From the NCBI GenBank assembly GCA_021234155.1, contig JAJEKV010000033.1:9581641-9645640 (forward strand): a stretch of DNA of 64,000 nucleotides. The letters run 5' to 3'. The notes beneath the pieces were generated by a model, which was not told the origin of the DNA, searched no databases, and was given only the letters and a program-made list of their open reading frames with translations. Made by a program: the position numbers and the translations under genes. This document shows positions 53,445 through 64,000 of the stretch, one piece after another (position 1 is the first letter of the stretch; each line of letters starts with the position of its first letter). Source of the DNA: Isoetes taiwanensis. Its lineage: Eukaryota; Streptophyta; Lycopodiopsida; Isoetales; Isoetaceae.

Positions 53445-56400
53445 AATTTGCAGTTGTATCTTTAACATGCACAATGACCGTTGAGTCCACTGTTCTAGAA
53501 GATCAGGTCCTTTCCACTAGAAAAATTGAAGAAGATGAATCAGCACACCTCAAGGAACCAAGAAAGGTGGAAAGCGACACTTCTAAAGAGACAAGTTTGG
53601 ACAACCAGGACATTGGTGTTCTTGCCACTTTGGAAAGCACTGGTAATTGTAATTTGGTACCACAAGCTGAAAATGGAGAAGCAAGGCCAGACAGGAACTG
53701 CAGCTTTGTTATGGATAATAACATACCCGTTGTTATGAGGGTTCAAAATGGACATAGTTTCAATTCTAAGAAACGCCTACATTCTGAAGCCTGGAAGACC
53801 GAGGACCACTGCAAAACAAATGCTTCAGTGTCTGCTGCATATAAATCCACCAGGTTATCCTCAACTTTGTAGAATGCAGAAATCATTTTGAACGGTATAT
53901 TTATAGGGCATCCTTACATATATACAGGCAGAAAAGGAATGGCACAATACGATCAAAGCAGAAACGAAGCATACCAGTAGCATCAACAAACAAAGATAGC
54001 ATGCCAGATTGTCAGGCTAAGAAGAAGCAGAAACTTGATGGAGGTCTCCATGTAAAAGTAAAAATTTATTTCTTGAAATAGATTTTGCACATGAACTTGC
54101 AGAATTGATGATTATAGCATTTGTTCATACCAGATACATCATATGAAGGAGGCAACTTTGAAATCTGAACCATCTTGTTCTTCTGGAACTGCCGGATGCC
54201 AAAATTTAAGTCACAAGCATGCCTGTTGTCTCAAAGACACAACCAAATCCTTGGTAAAGTTTAATGAATTCCATAGCATGATAAGTTTTGATGATCTATC
54301 TGCTTTTATATCCACTTCAATCTTATGTTTTTTAATGCCTGTTCAGGCACTGTCTCCATCTTCACCATTCCTCTCACTAGCAGAAAAAATTCGAAGATTT
54401 CAGTCAAAAACACCAGAGCGGTTCCGATTTCGTCCTCTGCGACAGGTTCGCCAAGTTTCCCCAAATGACATCAGTGTTCTTTCATCTTGGCTGACTAGCT
54501 TTGAATATTTTAGGGTGAACTACCTAAGCTGAAGCTCACGAGGCCAAAGGAGCCAGAACTTGTAACATCTTACAGAGCTCGTCCTACAAGGTAGATAAAG
54601 TTTTTACTTTTGTGCCTTTGCACCTCTAGAAAACAGGCATCACTTTATTTGTCATATGATCAGGGTAAAAAGCACAGCCGAGATTGAGGAAGAAATGTTA
54701 GCAAAATTGCCCAAGTTCAAAGCTCGCCCTCTAAATAAAAAGGTTATTGATCTTGGCTTTTTACTATCTTGTTTACTTGATCTCTCAATGCTTATGGAAT
54801 GGGGGTGTATGGACATGCAGATGTTTGAAGCTCCAAAGCTGGCAACCTTACAAAAGTGCCCCTTACAATTGCCACAATTTCAGGTACAAATACATTGGTG
54901 ATTATCCTGAGTTTTCCATATATAAATTGGATTTTACCCATATCAGGAGTTCCATCTGAGAACCATGGAACGTGCAACATTGCATCAAACTGCCAGAGAT
55001 ATTGACTCATCTATGGTAACTCACATTCACGAAATCCTGAACTTATGTCAAGATTTCCTGACTAACTCTTCGTGTCTGATTTTTAATTACAGTCTTCAAG
55101 GAAGAGGCAGAGACGCAAGTCAGATCCTGGACATAGTCCCAGTCAAATACATACACCCTTTCTTCATACAGCCATGCGTGCAAGACCTACAAAGTACTCT
55201 CTTATATTTGCCTGTTTGAAATACCCCATTCTTGTAGGCTTTGTCTACATCTATATGGAATGGACTTACTGCAGAGTCAAAAGTTCAGAGGAATTGGAAA
55301 AGGAGGAGCTTGAAAAGATCCCAAAGTTCAAGGCACGTCCGCTTAATAAAAAGGTTAGGAGTAAATTGTTTCTTTGAAATATTAAGTGGAATGGGGATTT
55401 TACATGACTATAATGCTTCATACACTTTCAGATATTTGAAAGCAGAGGTGATTTGGGCATATTTAGGAACCAGAAACGTCAAGCTACAAGACCAATGGTA
55501 ATAAAATAAATTTCTCTCAAGGTCTTAACTAAAATTTGACAATCTTTCTGAACCTTTAGGAATTCCATTTTGCAACTGATGAGAGAATACACCAACATGT
55601 AGCCCCTCCAAAACAGTTCAGACGGGTAAATTGGCAATGCCTATTTAGCAAGTTATTGCATTGCTTTCATATGGTTTTGATATGGAAAGAAATAATTTCT
55701 GACATCAACTTAGTGGCGTAAAATTAAAGGGGGTTGATGATTCTTATTATTTTAGATGGACAGGGCGGTACAGTTTTTTCTTTCTTTTAGGGGATTCCTG
55801 ATATGCAGTATAAATTGTTTGTTTCCTTGACTAATTTCTTTTACACTTTAAAAATCATCACCAAACTTTCTTGCTTGTGAATGTATAGCTGTCTCTGGAC
55901 TCACATCCAAACCAACAGAAACATGCCCATGGGCTGACGGTACCACAGCCTTTTCATCTATTAACTGAGGTACACCTTCACTGTTTAACTTGGAGTCGCC
56001 AATGCCTGATATTTACTTCTTTCAAACAAATTGAGCAGGATCGTGGTATGGTGAAGGAAATGAAGTTCTTACAGGAGGTTCTAGAACACAAGTTGGCAGA
56101 AAAAGAGGCGAGAATTCCTAAGGCCAATCTTCTTCCTTACACTACAGATTATCCAGTGGTTAGTGCAATACTTGGTTCATTCACTTTTGATATGTTTTTG
56201 CTTGCATACCTTTATTACAGTCCATCTGCATTTTGCTGACTGTTGTGACTGCCAGATTCCACCAAAACCGAATCCAAAGGAATGCACAAGACCCGAGCCA
56301 TTTCAATTAGAAAGTATGCTAAGACATGAGCAGGAGCTTCAACGAATAGCTCAAGAACGAGTTCTCGCACAACAAATGGAAGCACAAATGAGGGAATTCC

Positions 56401-57124
56401 ATGCGCAACCAATTCTTTGCGAGTCAGTCCTGTCACATTATACCCCTGGATATCTCGTATTTACTTTTCTTTGGCTAATGGAAGTATTTCTGGTGCTTGT
56501 CTTCAGTGTACCTGTTTTTGTCCCAGAGAGAGCCAGGAAGCCTCTTACAGAAATTCAGGAATTCTCCTTCTTAGTGGATGATCGTGCTATGAAACGTGCA
56601 GAATTTGACAGAAAAGTATACCATCTGACGACAACTATATAGCTGTAAAAACTCCATGTCTCATTAACTTATCCTTTATGATGCAGATGATGGAGAAACA
56701 GAACATGTACAAGCAGATGAAAGAGGAAATGGAGTCGCTCAGAAAGGTAAAATTTAAAAAAGTGAACTACTATGATTTCTCTCTTTTTTTTTTCGTTTTA
56801 CATAATCCTTTGCGCTCTTCGATCCCAGGAAGAAGAAGAAAGGCGGGTGAAATGCTTGCGCAAGGAGATGATACCTCAAGCTCGCCCCATGCCCTTCTTC
56901 GATAGGCCCTTTATTCCTCAGAGGTAAGCAAGAAAGCAAATTAGTTGGATCTTTACTATCATACGTATTGTATACCTGCTGGTGATCAAAACCCATTATT
57001 TGATGATTATAGATCTTCGAAGGAGACTACAAAACCTGTTTCTCCCAGGCTGAGGGTTAATTCCCGAAGAGAAAGAAGACAATCACTTACTTTCTCTGTT
57101 CAGAAGAAAATTCACATGAGATGA
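52562..57124 (+). CDS. TPX2: TPX2, targeting protein for Xklp2, 23 exons
   Basis: TPX2 activates Aurora kinase and nucleates spindle microtubules after nuclear envelope breakdown. Exons: 52562-52736, 52855-52934, 53158-53213, 53274-53353, 53454-53853, 53928-54051, 54134-54253, 54347-54445, 54514-54590, 54664-54742, 54821-54883, 54947-55015, 55093-55193, 55275-55353, 55432-55497, 55560-55625, 55889-55969, 56039-56158, 56256-56422, 56507-56615, 56687-56746, 56829-56923, 57013-57124. All introns are GT-AG and phases agree, giving 2478 nt, 825 residues (Arabidopsis TPX2 is about 790). YEFSAPRFYDF (23-33) and WFETA (48-52) are the Aurora-binding motifs. Basic importin-type clusters lie in exon 6. 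FKARPLNKK occurs in exons 10 and 14. RKPLTEIQEF, near residue 710, marks the C-terminal TPX2 domain. A T33 tract precedes the exon 5 acceptor. The frame is intact, so it is probably functional. Confidence 0.95.
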
Positions 57125-57889
57125 GATGATTTTCTTGAAGGTGACAAAATAAATCAGTGTACAAAAGACGTAGGAAATTCGAAGTCACAGCCGACCACAT
57201 CAGTCATTTATTTATGACTTTTATTTTGTATAGGATTCTAATGTGCCAAGGTCGGGTTGGCATTGCTTTATTGAATGCATGATTTTCCCATAGAACTGAA
57301 GCCATATTTATTCCAATTATATATAAGAAATAAGAAATTTTATTGGAATAGGACAGATCTAAATATGATTTTTATGTGAATGTTCCATACAGAAATTTCT
57401 ATATATGCAACTCTACCCACCAACATTTGAAAAGCAACATTGAACATTGGCTTGCCTTTGATAACAACAGATGGGCCAATGTATACATATCATATTACCA
57501 TTTAGGGGTTTTGTACGATGTGAAATCCACAATAATAGCAACAACGTTAGTTGCCATTGTTGCGTAGTCTATTGCAAGCTTGAGCTCTCTTCATCACATT
57601 ATTTGCACTAGCTTTAGTGCCAGTTCAAGATCATTAGACTCTTTAAAGTGTCTAACAATAAGAACTTTCATAGCAAGATGCTTTACTAATGCATACAATA
57701 ACAAAGAGGGAGCTATCAGGATACCTTGTTTTGATTGACTTCCCAAGAGTAGCTTTTGCCTAGTAAAATCTAGTAGGTCATGAACCAAATAAATAAGCCA
57801 ACTCTAAATTGTAGATGTTAAGCAATCTCTGCACCATGTCCTGCCAAGAGAGCCACAATTCTAAAGAATCTTTTTTGCAAAGAAGGACA
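57125..57889. other. 3' flank of TPX2
   Basis: AT-rich, no supported frame. The TPX2 polyadenylation site probably lies in 57200-57350, where AATAAA-like sequences are common. Confidence 0.45.
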
Positions 57890-59260
57890 AGTTCCTAGGT
57901 CTTGATGTGGTCCGCGAGTTGAGTTTTATTAGAAGATGTAATTCAACATATATGGGCAACATATAAGGATCTGGAGGTGTCCAGTTCTATTGATAGAGTA
58001 CTGAGTTCTGGTACCATTGCATTGCTGCCTAAACCTAAGAATCCTTCGTCAATATGGAGGTCAATTACTTCGTTGTCAATGGTTTATAAGATTATGAAAA
58101 AGGTATTGGCACGTCGGATAAGTCTCAGCACAAATGGTTGACAAGTCTCAGGTTGGTTCTCTCTCTAGGTGCAATGTTCTGCACAATGTAATGGCAGCTT
58201 ATGAAGGGCTCTACTGGACACGATGAAGGGGGGTTTATGCCATTGAACCTTAGAAAACATTTGAGTGGTTGTGGGAGAGGGATTTTACTATGTATTGTCG
58301 TACGTATATGTAATGCTCTATATAAGCTTGATTAGTTTTAAAATCGTAAATTTAAGGGAAGGGGTATAAAAGAACATGAAGTTTAAGATTATATGTGTTA
58401 TAAAGCTAGTAGTATAATTAAGAAAGTATTCGGAGTAAATCAAAGTTAGGAATATAGAATTTAAGAAAAATATAAAATTGTACTTGGGGAGGGGGAGGAG
58501 GGGGGCAAGTGGGGTGGGGTTTGCATTGTTGGTAGACATCCTTATGAGGGGTAGTTTTGTCCAACCTCAGGAATGCAAATGACGTATACCTACATTATAA
58601 AGATACCTCACGGTCAAGTGAACCCTAGAGAGGGTGGCTTATCTTACATTGGATATTGCTAAGGCATATGACAGTGTGAGATGGAGTTTTCATCGTGTGG
58701 TCATGTTAGCTTTTGCCTGTGGTGCTCCTTTTATAACTTGACTTTCAAGTTTTTTTGTTAATTGGTCAATGTTGTTTTTTTGTCAAATTTTTATGTTGGT
58801 CACAATATTGAGCAAGGTGTCCACTTGCTCCACTTTGATTAAGATTTGATTCAGTTGGTTCTGGCTGTAGGTATTGCTTTCAACTAGATTCTGGTGTGCT
58901 ACAAGAGTAAGAGGTGAACCTTAGGCATACATTTTTATTGATTTAAAATTTTTTGTGTCCTCAGGTTCTTTGATGAATTGGAACAAGGGCCGATATATTT
59001 GCAAAATATTCCTTGTGACAAGGCCTTGGGAATTCCTCTTGGAATAGACGCCGACAAATGAACATGGTGAATTCTGTGCTAGATCACCTGGTGAAAGGGA
59101 CACGCTTATCCATGGCAAGTTGTTGGTAGGTTGTTTGTTTAGTTCCAATAAGTACTCCCACATTTAGTAGCTCCTTGTGAATGCAATTTAAGGAGGTGGT
59201 CTGGGTGTGTTGGATTTAGGGGATCATGGGGGATTCTTAATGTTACAACTTTATAATGGT
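57890..59260 (+). pseudogene. LINE reverse transcriptase remnant
   Basis: Plus-strand fragments follow L1-type ORF2 order. VLSSGTIALLPKPKNPSSIW and MVYKIMKKVLARRIS lie near 58000-58130, then MAAYEGLYWT near 58200. After an unrelated 370-base insert (about 58270-58640, poly-purine, AT-rich), LDIAKAYDSVRWSF lies near 58650. ALGIPLGIDADK (59030) and GGGLGVLDLGDHGG (59200) are the thumb and connection. Many stops. Element C inserted just downstream at 59305. Confidence 0.78.
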
Positions 59261-59304
59261 GGCCAAGGCTGGCATGAGCATTTCTTTAGTTCCAACCCTG
59301 TTAA

Positions 59305-60885
59305 TGTGACGCTCCCTGAACATATACGGCACCCGGCCGTATACATACGGGGACTTTCCCCTCCCATGGCAACCATTTCGCCATGAGCAGGGCCCTCCAT
59401 CTATCCCGGGCCATCTATAGAAAGATGCCCGAGTGGACACGGAGGGGTCATTCGGCCCACGCCTTCAATGGGACTCCTACGTCGCGGAAGCGTGAATACA
59501 TATTAGCATACAGCATAAATCATATACAAATAACCACCACGCAGGGTGGCACATCCATCCAAGTACTAACGGCAAAGAATATGCATCTAATCCTAAGGAA
59601 AACACCCCAAACCCCGTGTTCTACCCGGTTTAGACTCTCGTGAGGGTGGGTGGACGGTTCGGTCTTAAGAGATCAGCAGAGGAGGTATAACTTGGCGTTC
59701 GGCATAGAACATCGGCTCGGGTTGTCCACTCCATCCGCCCCTCCTGTGCACACTTTGCGGATGGGTCGATTCATGCTATGGCATCACTATAGCCAGGAGA
59801 CGCAGACTCAAGGTATCACCCTTCGAGCCTACTCTGGGGTTCATGAAGCCCCGATCCGACGGCAGGCAGGGAAGCCGCCCCTTCCGGGATCGCAGCGATG
59901 GTTCCATGGGTGAGCTAGAGAATACGTGCCGCATCACACCCCCCGCATCCCGTGCGACTTACTCACCCTAAATCTACTCAAAGTGCATGGTGCCCCATAC
60001 GAAGTTACACCTCTATACCTGTGGAGTGTCGGACCCATACCCGGCCCTCACGTGACCGGCTATCGCCTAGCCCATCAGGTAGGAGTCGGGGAGCCTTTTA
60101 TGTTCATGCAAGACCCCACCCCCACTTCACCACTGCGTTCCTTCTCTGATGCTAAGCCATTCCATAGCATCTACGACCCGGTGGTCTCCTGTATACAGGC
60201 CGCATCTAATAGGAAATACAGGGATCAACCTAGGAGCATACTACTAAACATGGCTCAGAGGTCTCTACCCCCCCTTAATTCCTCCATTTCCAGAGTAATA
60301 CTATACAAAGAACTATCAATCCATCCTTTAAGAGCAAGACCAGAATCAGAGATAAAGAGAACTCACCTTTGCAATCAAGGGTTAGTTTCTACAAGTAAAG
60401 CATAGCGAACACAGAGAAACAGAAGAAATACACACAACAAGTGCCCAACAGGGGCGCTACTCTAGAACATCAAGCTACACGAACCACCCACCTGAGTTCC
60501 TGCTAGAACCATTGTCATTTGGTACTTCCATCTTCCCTGGACTTGGCGTTCAGCACTGGACACACAGGTAAGTTAGGCGCTTAGCAAGGGTAGGCGCTCA
60601 GCTGCTGCTCCTCTTGATCGATTAGGGGGTCAATTAGGGCTAGGGGTCAAGTTGATGACCCAAATTGGAATTTCCCATGCTGGCCAATCGAGTTAGGCCA
60701 GGTGGCGCTCCCCTAAATAATCAATTAGTCCAATTTAATTAGTTGGGTAGTTATCCTTTAAGGATTAATTTAGCATAGCTAATTTAATCCCTTTTAGGTC
60801 AACCCCCTAGGTCAAGCCCCATGGTGGCGTACCTGTGTCAGTACATTATTTATACGTATCCTGTATAAATACATGGATCGTCACA
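59305..60885 (-). repeat. 3' LTR of element C
   Basis: 1581 bp, TGTGACG to CGTCACA. TTGTCCACTCCATCCGCCCC (from 59717) and GCACACTTTGCG (from 59747) are shared with the LTRs of B (from 22209). A hairpin TATACGGC / GCCGTATA lies at 59323-59343. Frames inside (59383-59643, 59650-59913, 59926-60405) have no B counterpart and are treated as chance. Confidence 0.92.
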
Positions 60886-60900
60886 TTCTCCCCCCCTTAG
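60886..60900 (-). promoter_or_regulatory. Polypurine tract of element C
   Basis: The minus strand reads CTAAGGGGGGGAGAA directly before the 3' LTR. Matches the tract of element B in place and 3' sequence. Confidence 0.92.
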
Positions 60901-60940
60901 AAATAATGCTGTCCTCAGCATTGGGGTTAGATACAGAAAT

Positions 60941-63900
60941 TTAGATTACGTCCGAAGGTAATACATTAAAAACTTCAAAGTTTGACACGACGACTGCGTG
61001 CTGCCAGCAAGTAGCCGTGAACTTCTTCAACCAAAGCTTGCATTTCGAAGAGGAGTTTTTGAGAAACCTCCACCTTAGAAACGGGGTTATGCCATGTGTC
61101 TGGAGTAAGGCATTGATAACCATAATTTATCATGAAGGGAGATATTCTGGAAGACTCCTGTTTCATGCTATTATATGCAAATTCGACTAAATATAGTCAG
61201 CCCATTGTGATTGCTTACTCCACACATAACTTCGTAGCATATCTTCTATAATGCGATTTGTACGTTCTGTCTGACCATCCGTCTGAGGATGATATGCCGT
61301 ACTCATAGCAAGCTTGGTTTGGATGGTGGTAAAGAAATCTTTCCAGAATGCACTTACAAACTTGGGATCCCTGTCGGATACTATAACTCGTGGCATTCCA
61401 TGCAATCTGAAGATCTCCTTTGTGAACAGCAAAGTAGTATCGAAAGCTGTTCGATAATTTGTTGACCACTACCATCAATGCGTCATAACCACGGAGAGTA
61501 TGTGGAAGGCCCACAATAAAGTCCATGGTTATCACTTCCCATTTGGCATTGGGCACGTCTAGAGGTTGCAATTCCCCCGGGATCCGCAACTACTCAGCCT
61601 TGGTTTGCTGACACACCTGACACTGCTTAATATACCTGGCAATGTCCTTCTTCATAGAAGGCCAGAAATAACTGGAGCAGATCTTGAAATAGGTTTTCAT
61701 GAAACCTGCATGTCCCGCTATAGGGCTGTTGTGTGTGTCATGCAGAATAAGCTTACGTACTCCTGAAGTTTCAGGTACACATAACTTATCTTTGTGGTAT
61801 AAGAAATTACCCTCTTTCTTATATGAACGGAAAGCTTCACGTTCCTTATCTGTACGTGCCTCCTTAGCGAGACTATCCCACACATCTGGGAACTCTGGAT
61901 CTGTCTATCTGCTTCCCAAACTCACTGGTGAGCGTGGAAATTGCGTTACAATGGGTTCGCGTTAGCAAGGGATGGCGTGACAACGCGTCGGCAACCACAT
62001 TGTGTTTCCCCGGCTTATACATAATCTCAAAATCATACTCCTCCAAAAATTCCATCCATCTTCTCTGACGGAGGTTGAGATTTGGCTGGGTCGATAGATA
62101 ACGGAGACTCTGATGATCCGTATCAAGGTGGAATCTTCTACCAAGAAGGTAGTGTCTCCATATTCGCAAAGCGCGAACGACAGCTAACAATTCCTGATCA
62201 TGGGTAGGGTAGCGTTGTTCTGTCTCATTCATCTTCTTAGAATCGTAGGCTATAACCCTTTCGTCTTGCATGAGAACTCCGCCTGTAGCAATCTTACTGG
62301 CATCTGTTGCTACTGTCTTGTCCTTTTCTGGATCCGGCAATGTGAGGACTGGTGCTGATGTCAAGGCATCCTTAAGTTTCTGAAAACTGTCCTGGACCTT
62401 TGCTTTCCAATGTTCCATCCAATCCTTGACTTTCTCATGCTTTGTAAGGTCGGTAAGAGGTGCTGCAATTTTTGCAAAATCCTTAACAAATTTCCGGTAA
62501 TATCCTGCCAATCCCAAGAAACTTCGGACCTCTGACACATTACCAGGAATGGGCCAATCCTTGACTGCTTCTATTTTTGCTGGATCCGTAGCAATTCCTT
62601 CGGCCGAAATAACATGGCCTAAATAGTCCACCTTTGGAGTGGCAAATTTGCACTTAGAGAACTTGGCAAAGAGCTGGTGACGTCTTAGCTTTTGTAGGGC
62701 CAAGCGAAGATGGTTCTCATGCTCCTCCAGTGTCTTACTGTAGATGAGAATGTCATCAAAGAAATAAACAACAAAATCATCTAAGTATTGGCGGAAGACA
62801 TCATTCATTAACCGCATAAAAGTTGCGGGGGCATTAGTTAATCCAAAAGGCATAACGGTAAACTCATAGTGCCCATATCTAGTGCGGAAGGTAGATTTAT
62901 GGATGTCCTCCTATTTGATTCTTATTTGATGATATCCGGAGCGTAAGTCAATCTTTGAGAAGTACTTGGCCCCTTGCAACTGGTCCATAAGATCGTCTGC
63001 TCTAGGCAAAGCATAGCGATTTTTGATGGTATGCTTATTGAGCTGCCGATAATCAATACACATCCTCAAGGAGCCATCCTTCTTCTTAACAAAAAGGATA
63101 GGAGCGCCAAAAGGCGAAACGCTAGGACGAATGAAACCTAGGTTTAATAACTCCTGAAGTTGCTTTTTAAGCTCTGCCAATTCAGGGGGACTCATACGGT
63201 ACGGGGCCTTACTGGTAGGCTTAGTACCTGGTTCTAAAGCTATTTCACATTCTACCCCTCTAAAAGGAGGAAGCTTCTGGATTTCATCTGGAAAAAGATC
63301 GCTAAATTCTCGAAGAAGAGCAGCAATGCCCTCTGGCAAGGTATCAATTACTTGCTTCTGTTTAGCATCTGACTCAATGGAGGTAAGTCTAATGATGCAC
63401 AGGAGCTTATCCTTGCGTACAGCTTTATCTAGCTGTCTGATGGACATGGACTGCATAATGGGGTTTAAAGAGTCACCTTTTATAGTCACGCGGGCTCCAT
63501 TAGCTGCGTTGAAGGTAACTTCCCGTTTTTCGCAGTCTATATTGGCCTTTGCAGATGCCAAGAATTCCATACCAACAATCAAATCATATTTGCCAATATC
63601 CATTAACTCAGCACCCAATGCAACTGGTGCACCTGGCAGCTGCATTTTAAGGTTAATGCGATGGCCATGAGTATGTCTGATCTTACCACTGGCTAATGTG
63701 ACAGGCTTCGGTCGGGACCTTAAGGTCTCAAGCTGCAATACCTGGGCCATTCTAGGAGAAGCAAAATTATGTGTACTACCCGTATCCATCAAAATTATGA
63801 ACGGTTTGCTGTCTACTTGACCTATGGTGGAAATAACGGCAGGCTGACTTTCAGCATTGCCGGTTTCAATGGCTGCAAGGATATGGGACTCACCGTGAAT

Positions 63901-64000
63901 GTATTCGGGAGCCTCCTCCTCGCTAGGTGGTGTAGACTCGAGATCATCCCAATCGAGGTCGGCCATGGCCAGCTGGGCAGTCTGCGTGACATAAGGACAA
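60941..64000 (-). pseudogene. pol of element C: protease, RT, RNase H, integrase
   Basis: The frame is open from the window edge (64000) through an ATG at 63966 that is probably internal. Protease MDTGSTHNF lies near 63790. RT follows ([30 protein letters not shown]). A TAG at 62911-62913 interrupts, and the same frame resumes ([25 protein letters not shown] near 62760) through RNase H ([17 protein letters not shown]) to 61873. A frame break near 61880 leads to the integrase zinc finger (CQVCQQ) and the core MDFIVGLPH. A further break splits the core, and VIVSDRDPKF and DGQTERTNRI lie in 61432-61187. So one nonsense and two or three frame changes. No chromodomain was noticed before the LTR. 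Confidence 0.92.

Larger units (their letters stand above)
59305..64000 (-). mobile_element. Ty3/gypsy LTR retrotransposon C, 3' part
   Basis: Minus orientation: the 3' LTR (59305-60885), a purine tract and pol are in the window. gag, PBS and 5' LTR lie beyond the right edge. The base flank on the left is GTTAA (59300-59304), the expected target duplication. The LTR shares ends (TGTGACG / CGTCACA), a U5 hairpin and internal blocks with element B. The pol is less damaged than that of element A, so this is the younger and more complete gypsy copy. Confidence 0.93.

Noticed and set aside
59383-60405. Three successive plus-strand frames of 86, 87 and 159 codons
   Set aside because: They lie wholly inside the LTR of element C, have no counterpart in the related LTRs of B and show no domain.

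Overview
The window is nuclear DNA from a land plant, most likely a seed plant. It holds SAUR auxin-response genes, a TPX2 spindle gene split by 22 GT-AG introns, plant-type Ty3/gypsy retrotransposons primed by initiator tRNA-Met, LINEs, SINE-like pieces and CACTA-like DNA transposon ends. Nothing is bacterial: there are no operons or ribosome binding sites. The species cannot be named from what is visible. By eye about three quarters of the window is transposable-element derived.

Layout. 1-5.26 kb: a broken minus-strand Ty3/gypsy chromovirus-like element (A). 5.26-10.5 kb: an inverted-repeat complex made of repeat X (carrying a LINE with a 16-bp target duplication), a plus-strand deleted relative of A ending in an inverted LTR piece (A'), and the end of a CACTA-like element with a CpG-rich ACGT array. 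11.7-16.7 kb: a SAUR cluster duplicated as a unit, with two intact minus-strand genes each paired with a broken plus-strand copy. 17-21.5 kb: unassigned frames, dispersed repeats and a LINE remnant. 21.5-38 kb: a three-layer nest. An old minus-strand LINE (endonuclease plus reverse transcriptase) is cut by a solo LTR (34832-36596, duplication AGCTC) and by an 11.5-kb LTR element (B, 21839-33303, duplication GTATG) that has LTRs, PBS and PPT but no recognisable gag-pol. 38-44.6 kb: gene fragments, a CACTA-like terminus and small repeats. 44.7-48.3 kb: a decayed CPSF_A-domain gene whose last intron holds a 2.7-kb LINE. 48.3-52.2 kb: a SINE-like element and hairpins. 52.5-57.1 kb: an intact TPX2 gene. 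57.9-59.3 kb: a LINE remnant. 59.3-64 kb: the 3' part of a second Ty3/gypsy element (C), whose LTR is related to that of B.

Function. Three genes look intact and of host origin: two SAURs (auxin-linked cell expansion) and TPX2 (mitotic spindle assembly, Aurora activation). The TPX2 frame was rebuilt by hand across 23 exons with consistent phases, giving 825 residues. The transposable elements were dated only relatively, by who interrupts whom. All identifications come from reading motifs by eye; no search or alignment was run.
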